Source: an uncultured Acidobacteriia bacterium | Lineage (GTDB): Bacteria > Acidobacteriota > Terriglobia > Bryobacterales > Bryobacteraceae | Length of the DNA stretch: 40,718 nt | Assembly (NCBI GenBank): GCA_903907865.1 | Contig: CAIVPR010000055.1 | Span: 1-40,718, forward strand | Reading direction: 5' to 3' | Notes under the pieces: generated by a model | What the model was told of the DNA's origin: nothing | Databases searched by the model: none | Seen by the model: the letters and a program-made list of their open reading frames with translations, nothing else | Made by a program: the position numbers and the translations under genes | Part shown: one piece after another, positions 7,903 to 15,887 of the stretch | Position numbering within the stretch: position 1 is the first letter of the stretch | Layout of the letters: each line of letters opens with the position of its first letter

Positions 7903-9345
7903 GTGAAACAGATCAAAAAACATATTCTGACCGTGTTCGGGTGCCTGGTCGCACTGAATGGCAATGCGGCGCAACAGGCACCCGTGGCCCTGGGTACAAC
8001 TTCGACGTTTGTCGCGTTGGCCGGGTCCACGGTTACGGTCACCGGCGGCGGATCGGTGACAGGGAACATTGGCATCAGTCCGGGGCTCGCGTTTGTGCCG
8101 GGCGTTCCGCCGGTCACCGTGAACGGGACCGTCTATTCGGGCGGCCCGATTGCGGCGCAAGCCCAGGTCGACCTCAATACAGCGTTCAACGACGCGGCCG
8201 GGCGACAATTGCCGGTATCGGTCGCAGGGAATATCGGCGGCCAGACCCTTGTGGCCGGTCTTTACAAGTCGACATCCTCCCTCGCTGTGTCGTCCGGCGA
8301 TCTAACGCTGGACGGACAAGGCGACCCGAACGCCGTATTCATTTTCCAGATTGCGTCGACGCTGACGATGACGTCCGGCCGCCAGGTCATCCTTTCAGGC
8401 GGTGCGCGCAGTTCGAACATCTTCTGGCAGGTGGGTTCTTCGGCGACCATCGGCACGACTGCGGTGATCCACGGCACCATTCTGGCGAACATATCGATTT
8501 CCGTGCTTACTGGGGCGGTCTTGGACGGGCGCGCTCTTGCCCAGGCTGGGGCCGTCACGTTTGACACGGGCGGCCTCAACGGCATTGCGATTCCCGTCGT
8601 TCCCGTTCCTCCCGCTGCGCCCGTCATTTTTCCCGCTGGCACGACAGGCAACGCGACTGGAACCGTGAATGAAGCGAGTTATGTCTCGCCCGTCGCCGCG
8701 GGCAGCATCGTCGCGGTGTTCGGCAATGGTCTGGCGGTAGGCCAATCCGGTTCAGCCCCGCCTCCTCCACTCCCGGTCTCGCTGTCGCAAAGCAGCTTCA
8801 ACATCGGCGGCTTTTTCGCGCCCTTCTATTTCGCGTCCTCCGGTCAGGTAAACCTGCAGATTCCTTGGGAGTTGGCGGGCCTCGCCCAAGCGACCATCAC
8901 CGCAACCGTGGCCGGATCCTCCTCCAATACTCAACGAGTGAACTTGGCGACGTTCGCGCCGGGGATCTATACGACGAACATGTTGGGCAGCGGGCAGGGT
9001 GCGATCGTCAACGCGCTGACAGGACAGGTTGCCGGCACCGTAGCACCGGCGCTCCGGGGTACGTACGTTTCGATCTACTGTACCGGTTTGGGACCGGTAA
9101 CCAACAGACCTGCGACCGGCGCGCCCGCCCAATCGGTGCCACTCTCGATCACGACCACGCAGCCGACGGTCACCATTGGCGGGGTCGGGGCGGTTGTCAG
9201 CTATTCCGGGTTGGCCCCGACGCTGGTCGGACTGTATCAGGTGAATGTGCAGGTTCCGATCAATATCGCGGTTGGTGCCGCGGTGCCGGTTGTGATGAGC
9301 ATTGGGGGCTCCACATCCAACACCGTGACCGTCGCGGTGCAGTAA
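7903..9345 (+). CDS. Secreted ice-binding-like (DUF3494) protein with TIGR03437-type C-terminal module
   Basis: I chose GTG at 7903: GAGGAGGTGG (7888-7897) sits five bases upstream and a signal peptide follows (KQIKKHILTVFGCLVALNG, cleaved near NAAQQ). The protein is 480 aa. Residues of about 27-235 match the DUF3494 ice-binding-like beta-solenoid: LGTTSTFVALAGSTVTVTG, SVTGNIGISPG, GDPNAVFIFQIASTLTMTSG, and SSNIFWQVGSSATIGT. After a proline-rich linker (VPVPPAAP), residues of about 250-480 match the TIGR03437 module common in Solibacteres secreted proteins: NEASYVSPVAAGSIVAVFGNGL, GQVNLQIPWELAG, and a C-terminal YQVNVQVP. DUF3494 domains can bind ice or act as adhesion-like surface folds; which applies here is unknown. 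The gene stands alone between two palindromic repeats. Confidence 0.88.
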   Translation: MKQIKKHILTVFGCLVALNGNAAQQAPVALGTTSTFVALAGSTVTVTGGGSVTGNIGISPGLAFVPGVPPVTVNGTVYSGGPIAAQAQVDLNTAFNDAAGRQLPVSVAGNIGGQTLVAGLYKSTSSLAVSSGDLTLDGQGDPNAVFIFQIASTLTMTSGRQVILSGGARSSNIFWQVGSSATIGTTAVIHGTILANISISVLTGAVLDGRALAQAGAVTFDTGGLNGIAIPVVPVPPAAPVIFPAGTTGNATGTVNEASYVSPVAAGSIVAVFGNGLAVGQSGSAPPPPLPVSLSQSSFNIGGFFAPFYFASSGQVNLQIPWELAGLAQATITATVAGSSSNTQRVNLATFAPGIYTTNMLGSGQGAIVNALTGQVAGTVAPALRGTYVSIYCTGLGPVTNRPATGAPAQSVPLSITTTQPTVTIGGVGAVVSYSGLAPTLVGLYQVNVQVPINIAVGAAVPVVMSIGGSTSNTVTVAVQ

Positions 9346-9349
9346 GGGC

Positions 9350-9412
9350 CTCTCTCGCGGTCGCTGCTCGGTAACATGCTGATTCATCCGAGCCGCGACC
9401 GCGAGGGAGCGT
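9350..9412. repeat. 63-bp dispersed palindromic repeat, copy 2
   Basis: It begins 5 bases after the stop of the ice-binding gene. The arms CTCTCGCGGTCGC(T)GCTCGG and CCGAGCCGCGACCGCGAG are nearly perfect complements around TAACATGCTGATTCAT. This copy can form a strong hairpin and may terminate the gene's transcript. The central TAACATG-TGATTC segment, with one difference, is shared with copy 1. Confidence 0.82.
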
Positions 9413-9477
9413 TTGTTCCGGGCACCGAGAACACTGCGGCACGGCCAAATGTCGTTTTGAGAATAAATCGACGCCCG

Positions 9478-10167
9478 CTACTCCGGCATCCGTTCCAAAA
9501 GCACCGATTTTGCCCGCATGATATGGCTGCGAAGCGCCGACACCAGTGCCACCGCGTCTCGGGCCGTCATGGCCGATACGATTTCCTCGTGTTCGGCCTG
9601 CTCCTGCTCCAAGCGTGATCGCCACGATTCGTCCACGTTGTGCAACCGACCCATGGCTATGTGCGCTTGCAGGCTGTCGTACATGTCCGCCAATCGCTTG
9701 TTGCCCGACGAGTCGATGATGATCTGGTGAAGCTCCGAATTGGCTTGTTCGTGCGCTTGCCGTTGCGCGGCATTACCAATCGGCTTCGCCAAGACAGCTA
9801 AATGCCGTTTGGCCGAGGCAATCTGATCGTCGGTAAGGCAGTCCACGCCTTTCTCCGCCGCCAAGCACTCCAAGGCGCAGCGGATGTCGAAGGTTTCCGC
9901 CAGGTCTTGGCGCGACAGCGTCGCCACGAAGGTGCCGCTGCGCGAATGGACGTCGACCAGTCCCTCCGCCGCCAACAATTGAATCGCCGAGCGGACGGGG
10001 GTCAGGCTGACCCCCAATTGCACGGCCAACTCGTCAACGTTCAGCCGCATGCCCGCCGGGAACCTACGCCCCAGGATTGCTTCGCGGATTGCCGAGTGAA
10101 CATCGTCCACGGCCCTGCGCCGTTCGATCCGGCCTAACGTTGCACTCTCTATCGCCACCTTACCCAC
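9478..10167 (-). CDS. GntR-family transcriptional regulator, FadR/FCD subfamily
   Basis: This 229-aa protein starts with GTG at 10167 (a second GTG at 10158 is possible). It has an N-terminal winged helix-turn-helix (about 17-82: VHSAIREAILG, LNVDELAVQLGVSLTPVRSAIQLLAAEGLV, SGTFVATLS). The all-helical FCD ligand-binding domain follows (about 88-215). The usual metal ligands of the FCD class are present: D94 in FDIR, H147 in ELHQ, H193 in EHEEI, and H215 in RSHI. FCD regulators of this type usually sense sugar acids or other carboxylates. The start lies one base after the TonB receptor's stop, so the two share a transcript; the receptor and the divergent catabolic genes are likely targets (inference). 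Confidence 0.92.
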   Translation of the reverse strand: MGKVAIESATLGRIERRRAVDDVHSAIREAILGRRFPAGMRLNVDELAVQLGVSLTPVRSAIQLLAAEGLVDVHSRSGTFVATLSRQDLAETFDIRCALECLAAEKGVDCLTDDQIASAKRHLAVLAKPIGNAAQRQAHEQANSELHQIIIDSSGNKRLADMYDSLQAHIAMGRLHNVDESWRSRLEQEQAEHEEIVSAMTARDAVALVSALRSHIMRAKSVLLERMPE

Positions 10168-10168
10168 T

Positions 10169-13100
10169 TTAGAAGATCAGTTTCATTCCCAGCTGGATGC
10201 TGCGCGCCGCGCGGGCCGAAGTGATGGTCCCGAAGGTGCTGCTCGAGTTCAGCCCGTTGGTTCCAGGCGAGAATCCGGCATTCACAAACCCCAGGTTGGT
10301 ATGGTTGTCCACGTTGAAGGCTTCGGCCCGGAATTGCAGATTCAGACGCTCCCGAAGCCGGGTGTTCTTGATCATCGAAAAGTCGCAGTTGAAGAAGCCA
10401 GGGTTTCGGACGTCCGGCAGCGCCCGTCCGACCGTGCCGTAGGTATAGTTCGGCGGATTCACGAACACCGCCGTGTTGAACCAGGCGTACTGTGTCGGGT
10501 TGTCCAGCTTGGCAGATTGACCGGTGGAGTTTGGCCGGTTAGCCAGATTGTTGGATGCTCCGGAAACCAGCACAGGCAGTCCCTTTTGGATGCCGATGAT
10601 GGTCTGGGCCTGCCACCCGCCAATCACCATGTTCAGAATCGCGTTGTGCGAGTCGAACGCCTTGCCCTTGCCGAAGGGCAGCTCGTAGACCGCCGAAATC
10701 GCCAAGCGTTGGGGCACGTCTGTGGGATCGACTGACCGCTCCAGATTCCGCGCGAACAGGCCGTTCTGGTAGCCGTTGTTGGTGACTTGCTCGATGGAGC
10801 CGAAGTTGATCGGCGCCGCGACGCTGTCGCTGATCAGCTTGGCCTTGGTGTACGACGCCAGGAAGGTCAAACCCTTCGAGAATCGCTTCTGGACCGAAAG
10901 CAGGCCGGCATGGTAAATCGAGTTGCCGAGGTGCGGATTGCGCACCGTGATGCCCGTGTAGTACGGATACGGCAGCAACGACTGCTGCTGCGTGATCGTC
11001 GCCGATCCCAGCGAGCCGGGCACAACATTGGCGTACGGATTGGTCACCGGATTCTGCAGCGCCGTTCCCAGGTTCAGGTACTTCGGATCCAACTGGTCCA
11101 AGTTATAGCCACCAGCCACCAAATGCGTGCCGTGGTTCCCGGTGTAGCTGGCGTCGATGACCCAGCCGCCCAGGATTTGCTTCTGGATCGACAGGTTCCA
11201 TTGCTGCGACATCGGGGTCTTTTGCGCGGACTGGTCGTACGAGACGCCTTGTCCGAGGAAGGCGCTCGGTCCGAGCAGCGCACCCAACGGTTGGATCGGG
11301 GCGCTGGGAAAGCCCTGGCTCAACTGAAATGCCGGCAGGTTGGCATTGCCGCCCGGAGCGTTGTAGGACGTGCTGGTGGAGGCGAATCCGGAGGTGCTTC
11401 CGAAATAGGTGATGTTGAAGGTGCCGGGAAAGAATATGGCGTAGCCTGCGCGGATCACGGTCTTGCCGTGGCCCCACGGATCCCATGCGAGTCCGAAACG
11501 CGGCGCAAAGTCCTTGTAGTCGGAGTTCAGGTAGGTCTTGTCGTAGTTCTTGCAGGCGTACTGCATCACGCCCTTCAGGTTCACCAACGTGTTCACGGTC
11601 GTGGGGTTGAAGTTCGAGGTGCCGCAGTTACGTTCGTAGGGTGGCTGCTGGAAGTCGTAGCGCAGGCCCAGGTTCACGCTCAGGTGCTTCGTCACACGCC
11701 AATCGTCCTGGATGAACCCGCTCAAGGTGTAACCCTTTTCCGATTCCCCTGTGTGTGTACTGACCGAGGCGCTGGCAACCGCGCCGGTGAGGAAGTCCGC
11801 GTAGGTGCTGCCGGTACCGGTCTGGTTCTGCGGGTTGCCGGTCAGTCCGGCGGCGAAGTTGAAGCTGCCCGACGGGGCGGAGGTCTGGTAGTTGTTGCCA
11901 AACAGCAGCCGGTACTCGGCACCAATCTTCAGGTTGTGGCTGCCGATCACCACGGTTGCCGTGTCGGTCGCGTCCCATGTCAACGCGCCCCGGAATCCAA
12001 CGGTACCGTTGCCGAGGGCCGAGTACCCATTCGAAATCGACGGGAAAACCGTACCGGGAACATTGGCGGGCAGGCCTAGCTTCTGCGGCCAGCCTTGGTT
12101 GTAGCTGGCCGACTGGAACGGGAAATCCTGCCGCGCCACGCCGAGGCGGAACTCGTTCAGGAGTCTCGGCGAGAAGGTGTGGGTCTCGTTCAAGCTCCAG
12201 TTGAGAGTGCCGAAGTGGTCGTAGCGGGAGTGGACTTCGGGTGCCGGCCAAGTTCCAATGCCGTTGTCGGTGTAGGCGAGGAAGTAGGTGAAGCGGGCGA
12301 AGAGTGTGTCCACGTCGGAGATGTGCTGGTCTGCGCGGACGGTGTACTGGCGGCTGCTCTGCTCGCCACGGTCTGTCGAGAGGTAGTTGTTGGCCTGCGT
12401 GAAGGCGTTGCTGGGGGCTTGGTTGGGGGCCGGGTAGAACTGGTTCATCGCCTGGGCGACAGGGTCGAGGCGGCTCTTGGGGATGATGTTGCCCGGGAAC
12501 AGGCTGCGGATGTAGCCCGAACCGCTGGGGTTGATGGCCGTGGTGGCGGGATCGTAAATCGGAATCAGCGTGCCGGTGGCAGTGAAGAGTTTGGAGAAAT
12601 CGCCCGTGCGCTGGTCAAGCGGCGGCGTCGAGGCGTTCGCATAGCCACGGTTGATGTAGTTGTACTGCTCCCAGTTGGCGAAGAAGAAGGTGCGGTTCTT
12701 GCCGTTGTAGAGCTTGGGCACGCTCGCCGGGCCGCCGATCGCGCCGCCGTACTGGTTGTAGCGGAACGGCAGCAGCAGGGTGGAAAAGGCGTTTCGGCTG
12801 TCGAAAACGTTGTTGCGGACGAATTCGTAGAGGGTTCCGTGGTACTGGTTCGTGCCCGCCTTGGTGGCGAGGTTGATAACTCCGCCGAGCGTGAAGCCGT
12901 ACTCGGCCGACATGGAGCCGGACTGTACCTTGAACTCCTCCACGGCGTCCACCGCCAGGTTGGCGTTCAGATCGGGATAGTAGCTGTTCTGCCCAACGGA
13001 GCCGTCCACCAGCATGTTGTTGGCCGCGTTCGGCCCGCCGTTGATGCTCCAGTCCGCGAGGCTGGTGCCGCGGTCGGCGAAACCGCTCTGTCCCGGACCG

Positions 13101-13594
13101 GCGTTGGAGTGGACGTTGGGGGCCAGAGCCACCAGGGCAAAGGCGTTCCGACCGTTGAGGGGCAGCTCCACGACGCGCTTGTTTTCGATCACTTGGCCGG
13201 TCGAGGCGTTTTCGGTGTTCACGAGCGGGGCCTCGGCGCTCACAGAAACGGTCTCGCCGACGGAGCCAACCTGCAGTTGCAGGCTGATTTCGGCGTGCTG
13301 GTCGACTTGGAGGGTCAGGCCGCTGCGGACCTCTTTCTTGAAGCCGGTCTTCTCCGCCGAGATCTGGTAGGTTCCCACAATCAGGGGCGGGGAAGTGTAG
13401 TAGCCTTCGCCGTTGCTTTCGGTGACGACGGCGGCATTGGTGCCGTCATTGACGATGGTGACCTTGGCGCCTTTGACGGCGGCACCGGACTGGTCCGTGA
13501 CTGTGCCGAGGACGATTCCTCGCCCTTGTTGCGCGCAGAGGATGCCGGAGAAGATGGCGAGGGCGCAAAACGCCCGGAACGTTGGTTGAAACAT
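10169..13594 (-). CDS. TonB-dependent receptor with N-terminal carboxypeptidase-regulatory-like domain
   Basis: This 1141-aa outer-membrane protein starts at ATG 13594, with AAGGGAGG spaced five bases upstream. A signal peptide (about residues 1-22, ending ILCAQ) precedes a carboxypeptidase regulatory-like beta domain (GTVTDQSGAAVKGAKVTIVN, about 25-105). A plug domain follows, including RVVELPLNGRNAFALVALAP. The rest is a long beta-barrel that ends in the aromatic signal GMKLIF. This Oar-like architecture is abundant in Acidobacteria. The receptor probably imports an oligosaccharide or sugar-acid substrate, judging from the GntR gene immediately downstream and the divergent dehydratase, lyase and transporter genes. 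No ligand can be named from sequence. Confidence 0.93.
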   Translation of the reverse strand: MFQPTFRAFCALAIFSGILCAQQGRGIVLGTVTDQSGAAVKGAKVTIVNDGTNAAVVTESNGEGYYTSPPLIVGTYQISAEKTGFKKEVRSGLTLQVDQHAEISLQLQVGSVGETVSVSAEAPLVNTENASTGQVIENKRVVELPLNGRNAFALVALAPNVHSNAGPGQSGFADRGTSLADWSINGGPNAANNMLVDGSVGQNSYYPDLNANLAVDAVEEFKVQSGSMSAEYGFTLGGVINLATKAGTNQYHGTLYEFVRNNVFDSRNAFSTLLLPFRYNQYGGAIGGPASVPKLYNGKNRTFFFANWEQYNYINRGYANASTPPLDQRTGDFSKLFTATGTLIPIYDPATTAINPSGSGYIRSLFPGNIIPKSRLDPVAQAMNQFYPAPNQAPSNAFTQANNYLSTDRGEQSSRQYTVRADQHISDVDTLFARFTYFLAYTDNGIGTWPAPEVHSRYDHFGTLNWSLNETHTFSPRLLNEFRLGVARQDFPFQSASYNQGWPQKLGLPANVPGTVFPSISNGYSALGNGTVGFRGALTWDATDTATVVIGSHNLKIGAEYRLLFGNNYQTSAPSGSFNFAAGLTGNPQNQTGTGSTYADFLTGAVASASVSTHTGESEKGYTLSGFIQDDWRVTKHLSVNLGLRYDFQQPPYERNCGTSNFNPTTVNTLVNLKGVMQYACKNYDKTYLNSDYKDFAPRFGLAWDPWGHGKTVIRAGYAIFFPGTFNITYFGSTSGFASTSTSYNAPGGNANLPAFQLSQGFPSAPIQPLGALLGPSAFLGQGVSYDQSAQKTPMSQQWNLSIQKQILGGWVIDASYTGNHGTHLVAGGYNLDQLDPKYLNLGTALQNPVTNPYANVVPGSLGSATITQQQSLLPYPYYTGITVRNPHLGNSIYHAGLLSVQKRFSKGLTFLASYTKAKLISDSVAAPINFGSIEQVTNNGYQNGLFARNLERSVDPTDVPQRLAISAVYELPFGKGKAFDSHNAILNMVIGGWQAQTIIGIQKGLPVLVSGASNNLANRPNSTGQSAKLDNPTQYAWFNTAVFVNPPNYTYGTVGRALPDVRNPGFFNCDFSMIKNTRLRERLNLQFRAEAFNVDNHTNLGFVNAGFSPGTNGLNSSSTFGTITSARAARSIQLGMKLIF

Positions 13595-13717
13595 GGAACC
13601 TCCCTTGGCCAGCGGGGCCAGGACCTGATATGCAAACCAGCATGCCACAGTCGCGCGCTGATGTAAAGTGTGAAATTTCAGATGGGTGCGCTACATTGGT
13701 TCTTGCGCACAACCTGT
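13595..13717. promoter_or_regulatory. Divergent promoter region with perfect palindrome TGAAATTTCA
   Basis: These 123 bp separate the TonB receptor from the hydrolase gene. A perfect 10-bp palindrome, TGAAATTTCA, lies at 13672-13681. Adjoining it on the minus strand is CTTTACA, followed 17 bases later by CATGCT, a weak -35/-10 candidate for the receptor. A FadR-type regulator is encoded in the same locus, so the palindrome is a plausible operator, but this is not proven. Confidence 0.35.
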
Positions 13718-14530
13718 ATGAAACGCGCCCTCCCGATCCTCCTGTTCGCCTTGGCGGCCCAAGCCCAACCGCCAGCTCAACCTCCGTTCCCCGGCAAGGC
13801 CTCCGAGTGGCAGGGTTTCCCCCGCTACGACTTCCCCTTCGCCGACCGTACTGTGACCGTTGTCACCCCCGCCCAAACTGCCCCCGGCACCCCGTGGCTG
13901 TGGCGAGGGGAATTCTTTGGCGCTTTCGCCACGGTTGACGAGGCGCTCCTCAAACGCGGCTGGCATGTCGTCTACCTCGCGGCCCCCAACACCTTCGGCA
14001 GCCCCGACACCATGTACCGCTGGGCTCGCCTGTACGACGAACTTACGTTGCGGCACGGCTTTTCGCCCAAGCCCGTCCTGCTGGGGATGAGCCGCGGCGG
14101 CCTCTATGTCTACAACTGGGCAGCCGCCCATCCCGACAAGGTCGGTTTGATTTACGGCGATGCCCCCGTCTGCGACGTCAAGAGCTGGCCGGGCGGCAAG
14201 TCGCCCAGCAAGAGCAAGGGTAGTCCCAAGGACTGGGACCTTTTCAAACAGGTGTACGGCCTCACCGAGGAGCAGGCCCTCGCCTGGAAGGGCAACCCCG
14301 TCGACATCCTCGCGCCGATCGCCAAGGCGCACATCCCGGTCATCCATGTCTATGGCGATGCCGACGACGTTGTGCCGCACGATGAAAACACCTTGGTCCT
14401 GAAGCAGCGCTACGAGGCATTGGGCGGACACGTCGAGGTAATCGCCAAACCCGGCATCGGCCACCACCCCCACTCGCTCGAAGACCCGACCCCCATCGTC
14501 GACTACATCCTCGCCCACCGCCTGCAATGA
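13718..14530 (+). CDS. Exported alpha/beta hydrolase
   Basis: I chose ATG 13718 because a signal peptide follows at once (KRALPILLFALAAQAQ). An upstream ATG at 13682 would add a polar leader. The protein is 270 aa. The fold's catalytic elements are in order: the nucleophile elbow GMSRGG with Ser125, the acid in VYGDADDVVP (Asp216 in the GxxDxxV position), and the histidine in GIGHHPH (about 249-250). The protein is probably a periplasmic esterase or deacylase that trims an imported polymer fragment. It heads the plus-strand run that continues with the enolase-superfamily, DapA-type and MFS genes. The substrate is unknown; a peptidase role is less likely because there is no propeller domain. 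Confidence 0.8.
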   Translation: MKRALPILLFALAAQAQPPAQPPFPGKASEWQGFPRYDFPFADRTVTVVTPAQTAPGTPWLWRGEFFGAFATVDEALLKRGWHVVYLAAPNTFGSPDTMYRWARLYDELTLRHGFSPKPVLLGMSRGGLYVYNWAAAHPDKVGLIYGDAPVCDVKSWPGGKSPSKSKGSPKDWDLFKQVYGLTEEQALAWKGNPVDILAPIAKAHIPVIHVYGDADDVVPHDENTLVLKQRYEALGGHVEVIAKPGIGHHPHSLEDPTPIVDYILAHRLQ

Positions 14531-14569
14531 ACTCCCGGTCACAGTCGCTGGAAAAATACAATCCCAAGG

Positions 14570-14615
14570 CCTCTTTGCGTCCTCTGCGTCCCGAACTTTG
14601 CGCCCCTTGCGCGAA
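14570..14615. repeat. Semi-periodic TGCG-rich repeat tract
   Basis: Four imperfect units of about 10-11 bp contain TTTGCG, CTGCG, TTTGCG and TTGCG in a C/T-rich frame. The tract lies in the 169-bp gap between the hydrolase and the enolase-superfamily gene. I recall similar runs in intergenic DNA of unrelated bacteria. No coding role is apparent. Confidence 0.5.
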
Positions 14616-14699
14616 CCCTCCGTCACCACCTTCCAACCGACGTCGCACAATCCTTCCATCGGCTACTGTTTCAAAATCAACCAATCGAACCCAAGCGCC

Positions 14700-15878
14700 A
14701 TGCAAATAGCGACCCTCCAATCCATCCCGGTCCGCCTCAGCCGCGACCGCGATGCGGCCCATCGCACCGCCGGCTCACCCACCGCCCTCGCCGGGACCTC
14801 CGACTACCGCCTCTCCCCCACCGTCGGTTGCCTCTATTCCATCCACTTCGAGACCGCGCTCGTCAAAATCACCACCACCGACGGCCTTGTCGGCTGGGGC
14901 GAGGCCCAAGCCCCCCTCGCCCCCGAAGTCGCCTGCGCCATCATCGACCGCCTCCTCCGCCCGGTTGTCGAAGGTGCCGAATTCGACCCCACCCCCGCCG
15001 GCATCGCCCGGCTCTGGGACCTCATGTACGCCACCATGCGCGTCCGCGGCCAGTCCGGCGGCTTCATGCTCGACGCCATCTCTGGCGTTGACATCGCCCT
15101 CTGGGACCTCGCAGCCAAATCCGCCCACCTGTCCGTCGCCCGTCTCATCAACCCCGACGCCCCAGCCCAAATCCCCGCCTACCTCAGCGGCGTCTCCGGC
15201 GCGACCCCTGCGGACCAGGCCGAGACGGCCCTCAGCCACCAATCCCAAGGCTTCCAGACCTTCAAGATCTTCCACGGCTCGGAAACCCAGGACATCCTCG
15301 ATACCCTCGACGCCCTCCGTCAAACCCTCCATCCCGACACGCGCCTCGCGGTCGACGCCCTCTGGCGTCTGACCCCCGAAACCGCTCCCGCTTTCGCCCG
15401 CGAACTCGACGCCCGCAACATCCTCTGGCTCGAAGCCCCCCTGGCCCCCGAGGACGCAGCCGCCCACCACGAGCTTGCCCGCACCACTTTCACGCCCCTC
15501 GCCATCGGCGAAAGCTACCGCACCGCCCGTGAACTCGCCCCTTTCGTGGAAAACAACTCCATCCGCTACCTCCAGCCCGACCTCGGCCGCACCGGCATCA
15601 CCGAAGGACTCCGCATCGCCCAACTCGCCCGCGACCACGGCATCCAGATCGCCCCCCACGTCTCCATCGCCCTCGGACCCCAAATCGCCGCTGCCATCCA
15701 CTTCGCGGCAGCCCTGAACTGCGACCTCCTCGAACACAACCCCTCCGTCTTCGAGGTCGCCAACCGATACTCCGCCGCACCGCTGCGCGTCGAAAACGCG
15801 CACTATATCGTCCCCGCCGGTCCCGGCCTGGGAGCCGACGTACTCGAAGCCCGGCTACTTGCCGACCTGTATAACTAA
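14700..15878 (+). CDS. Mandelate racemase/muconate lactonizing enzyme family protein, probable sugar-acid dehydratase
   Basis: The start is ATG 14700 (392 aa). Enolase-superfamily features are complete: an N-terminal capping domain, then a barrel with metal ligands D219 (AVDALW), E245 (WLEAPL) and E271 (AIGESY), and the D294-H320 dyad (QPDLGRTG, IAPHVS). Their spacings (26, 26, 23, 26) follow the mandelate racemase geometry. At the usual KxK site I see FKIFH, so Lys189 remains but the second position is Phe. Mandelate-racemase-type enzymes with this dyad commonly dehydrate acid sugars to 2-keto-3-deoxy acids. The DapA-type gene 9 bp downstream and the transporter behind it fit that role. The specific acid sugar is not determined. 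Confidence 0.88.
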   Translation: MQIATLQSIPVRLSRDRDAAHRTAGSPTALAGTSDYRLSPTVGCLYSIHFETALVKITTTDGLVGWGEAQAPLAPEVACAIIDRLLRPVVEGAEFDPTPAGIARLWDLMYATMRVRGQSGGFMLDAISGVDIALWDLAAKSAHLSVARLINPDAPAQIPAYLSGVSGATPADQAETALSHQSQGFQTFKIFHGSETQDILDTLDALRQTLHPDTRLAVDALWRLTPETAPAFARELDARNILWLEAPLAPEDAAAHHELARTTFTPLAIGESYRTARELAPFVENNSIRYLQPDLGRTGITEGLRIAQLARDHGIQIAPHVSIALGPQIAAAIHFAAALNCDLLEHNPSVFEVANRYSAAPLRVENAHYIVPAGPGLGADVLEARLLADLYN

Positions 15879-15887
15879 AAGAAAACC

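Noticed and set aside
12095-13666. Long plus-strand open frame, Gly/Val-rich
   Set aside because: Antisense to the TonB receptor gene; composition typical of a GC-rich shadow.
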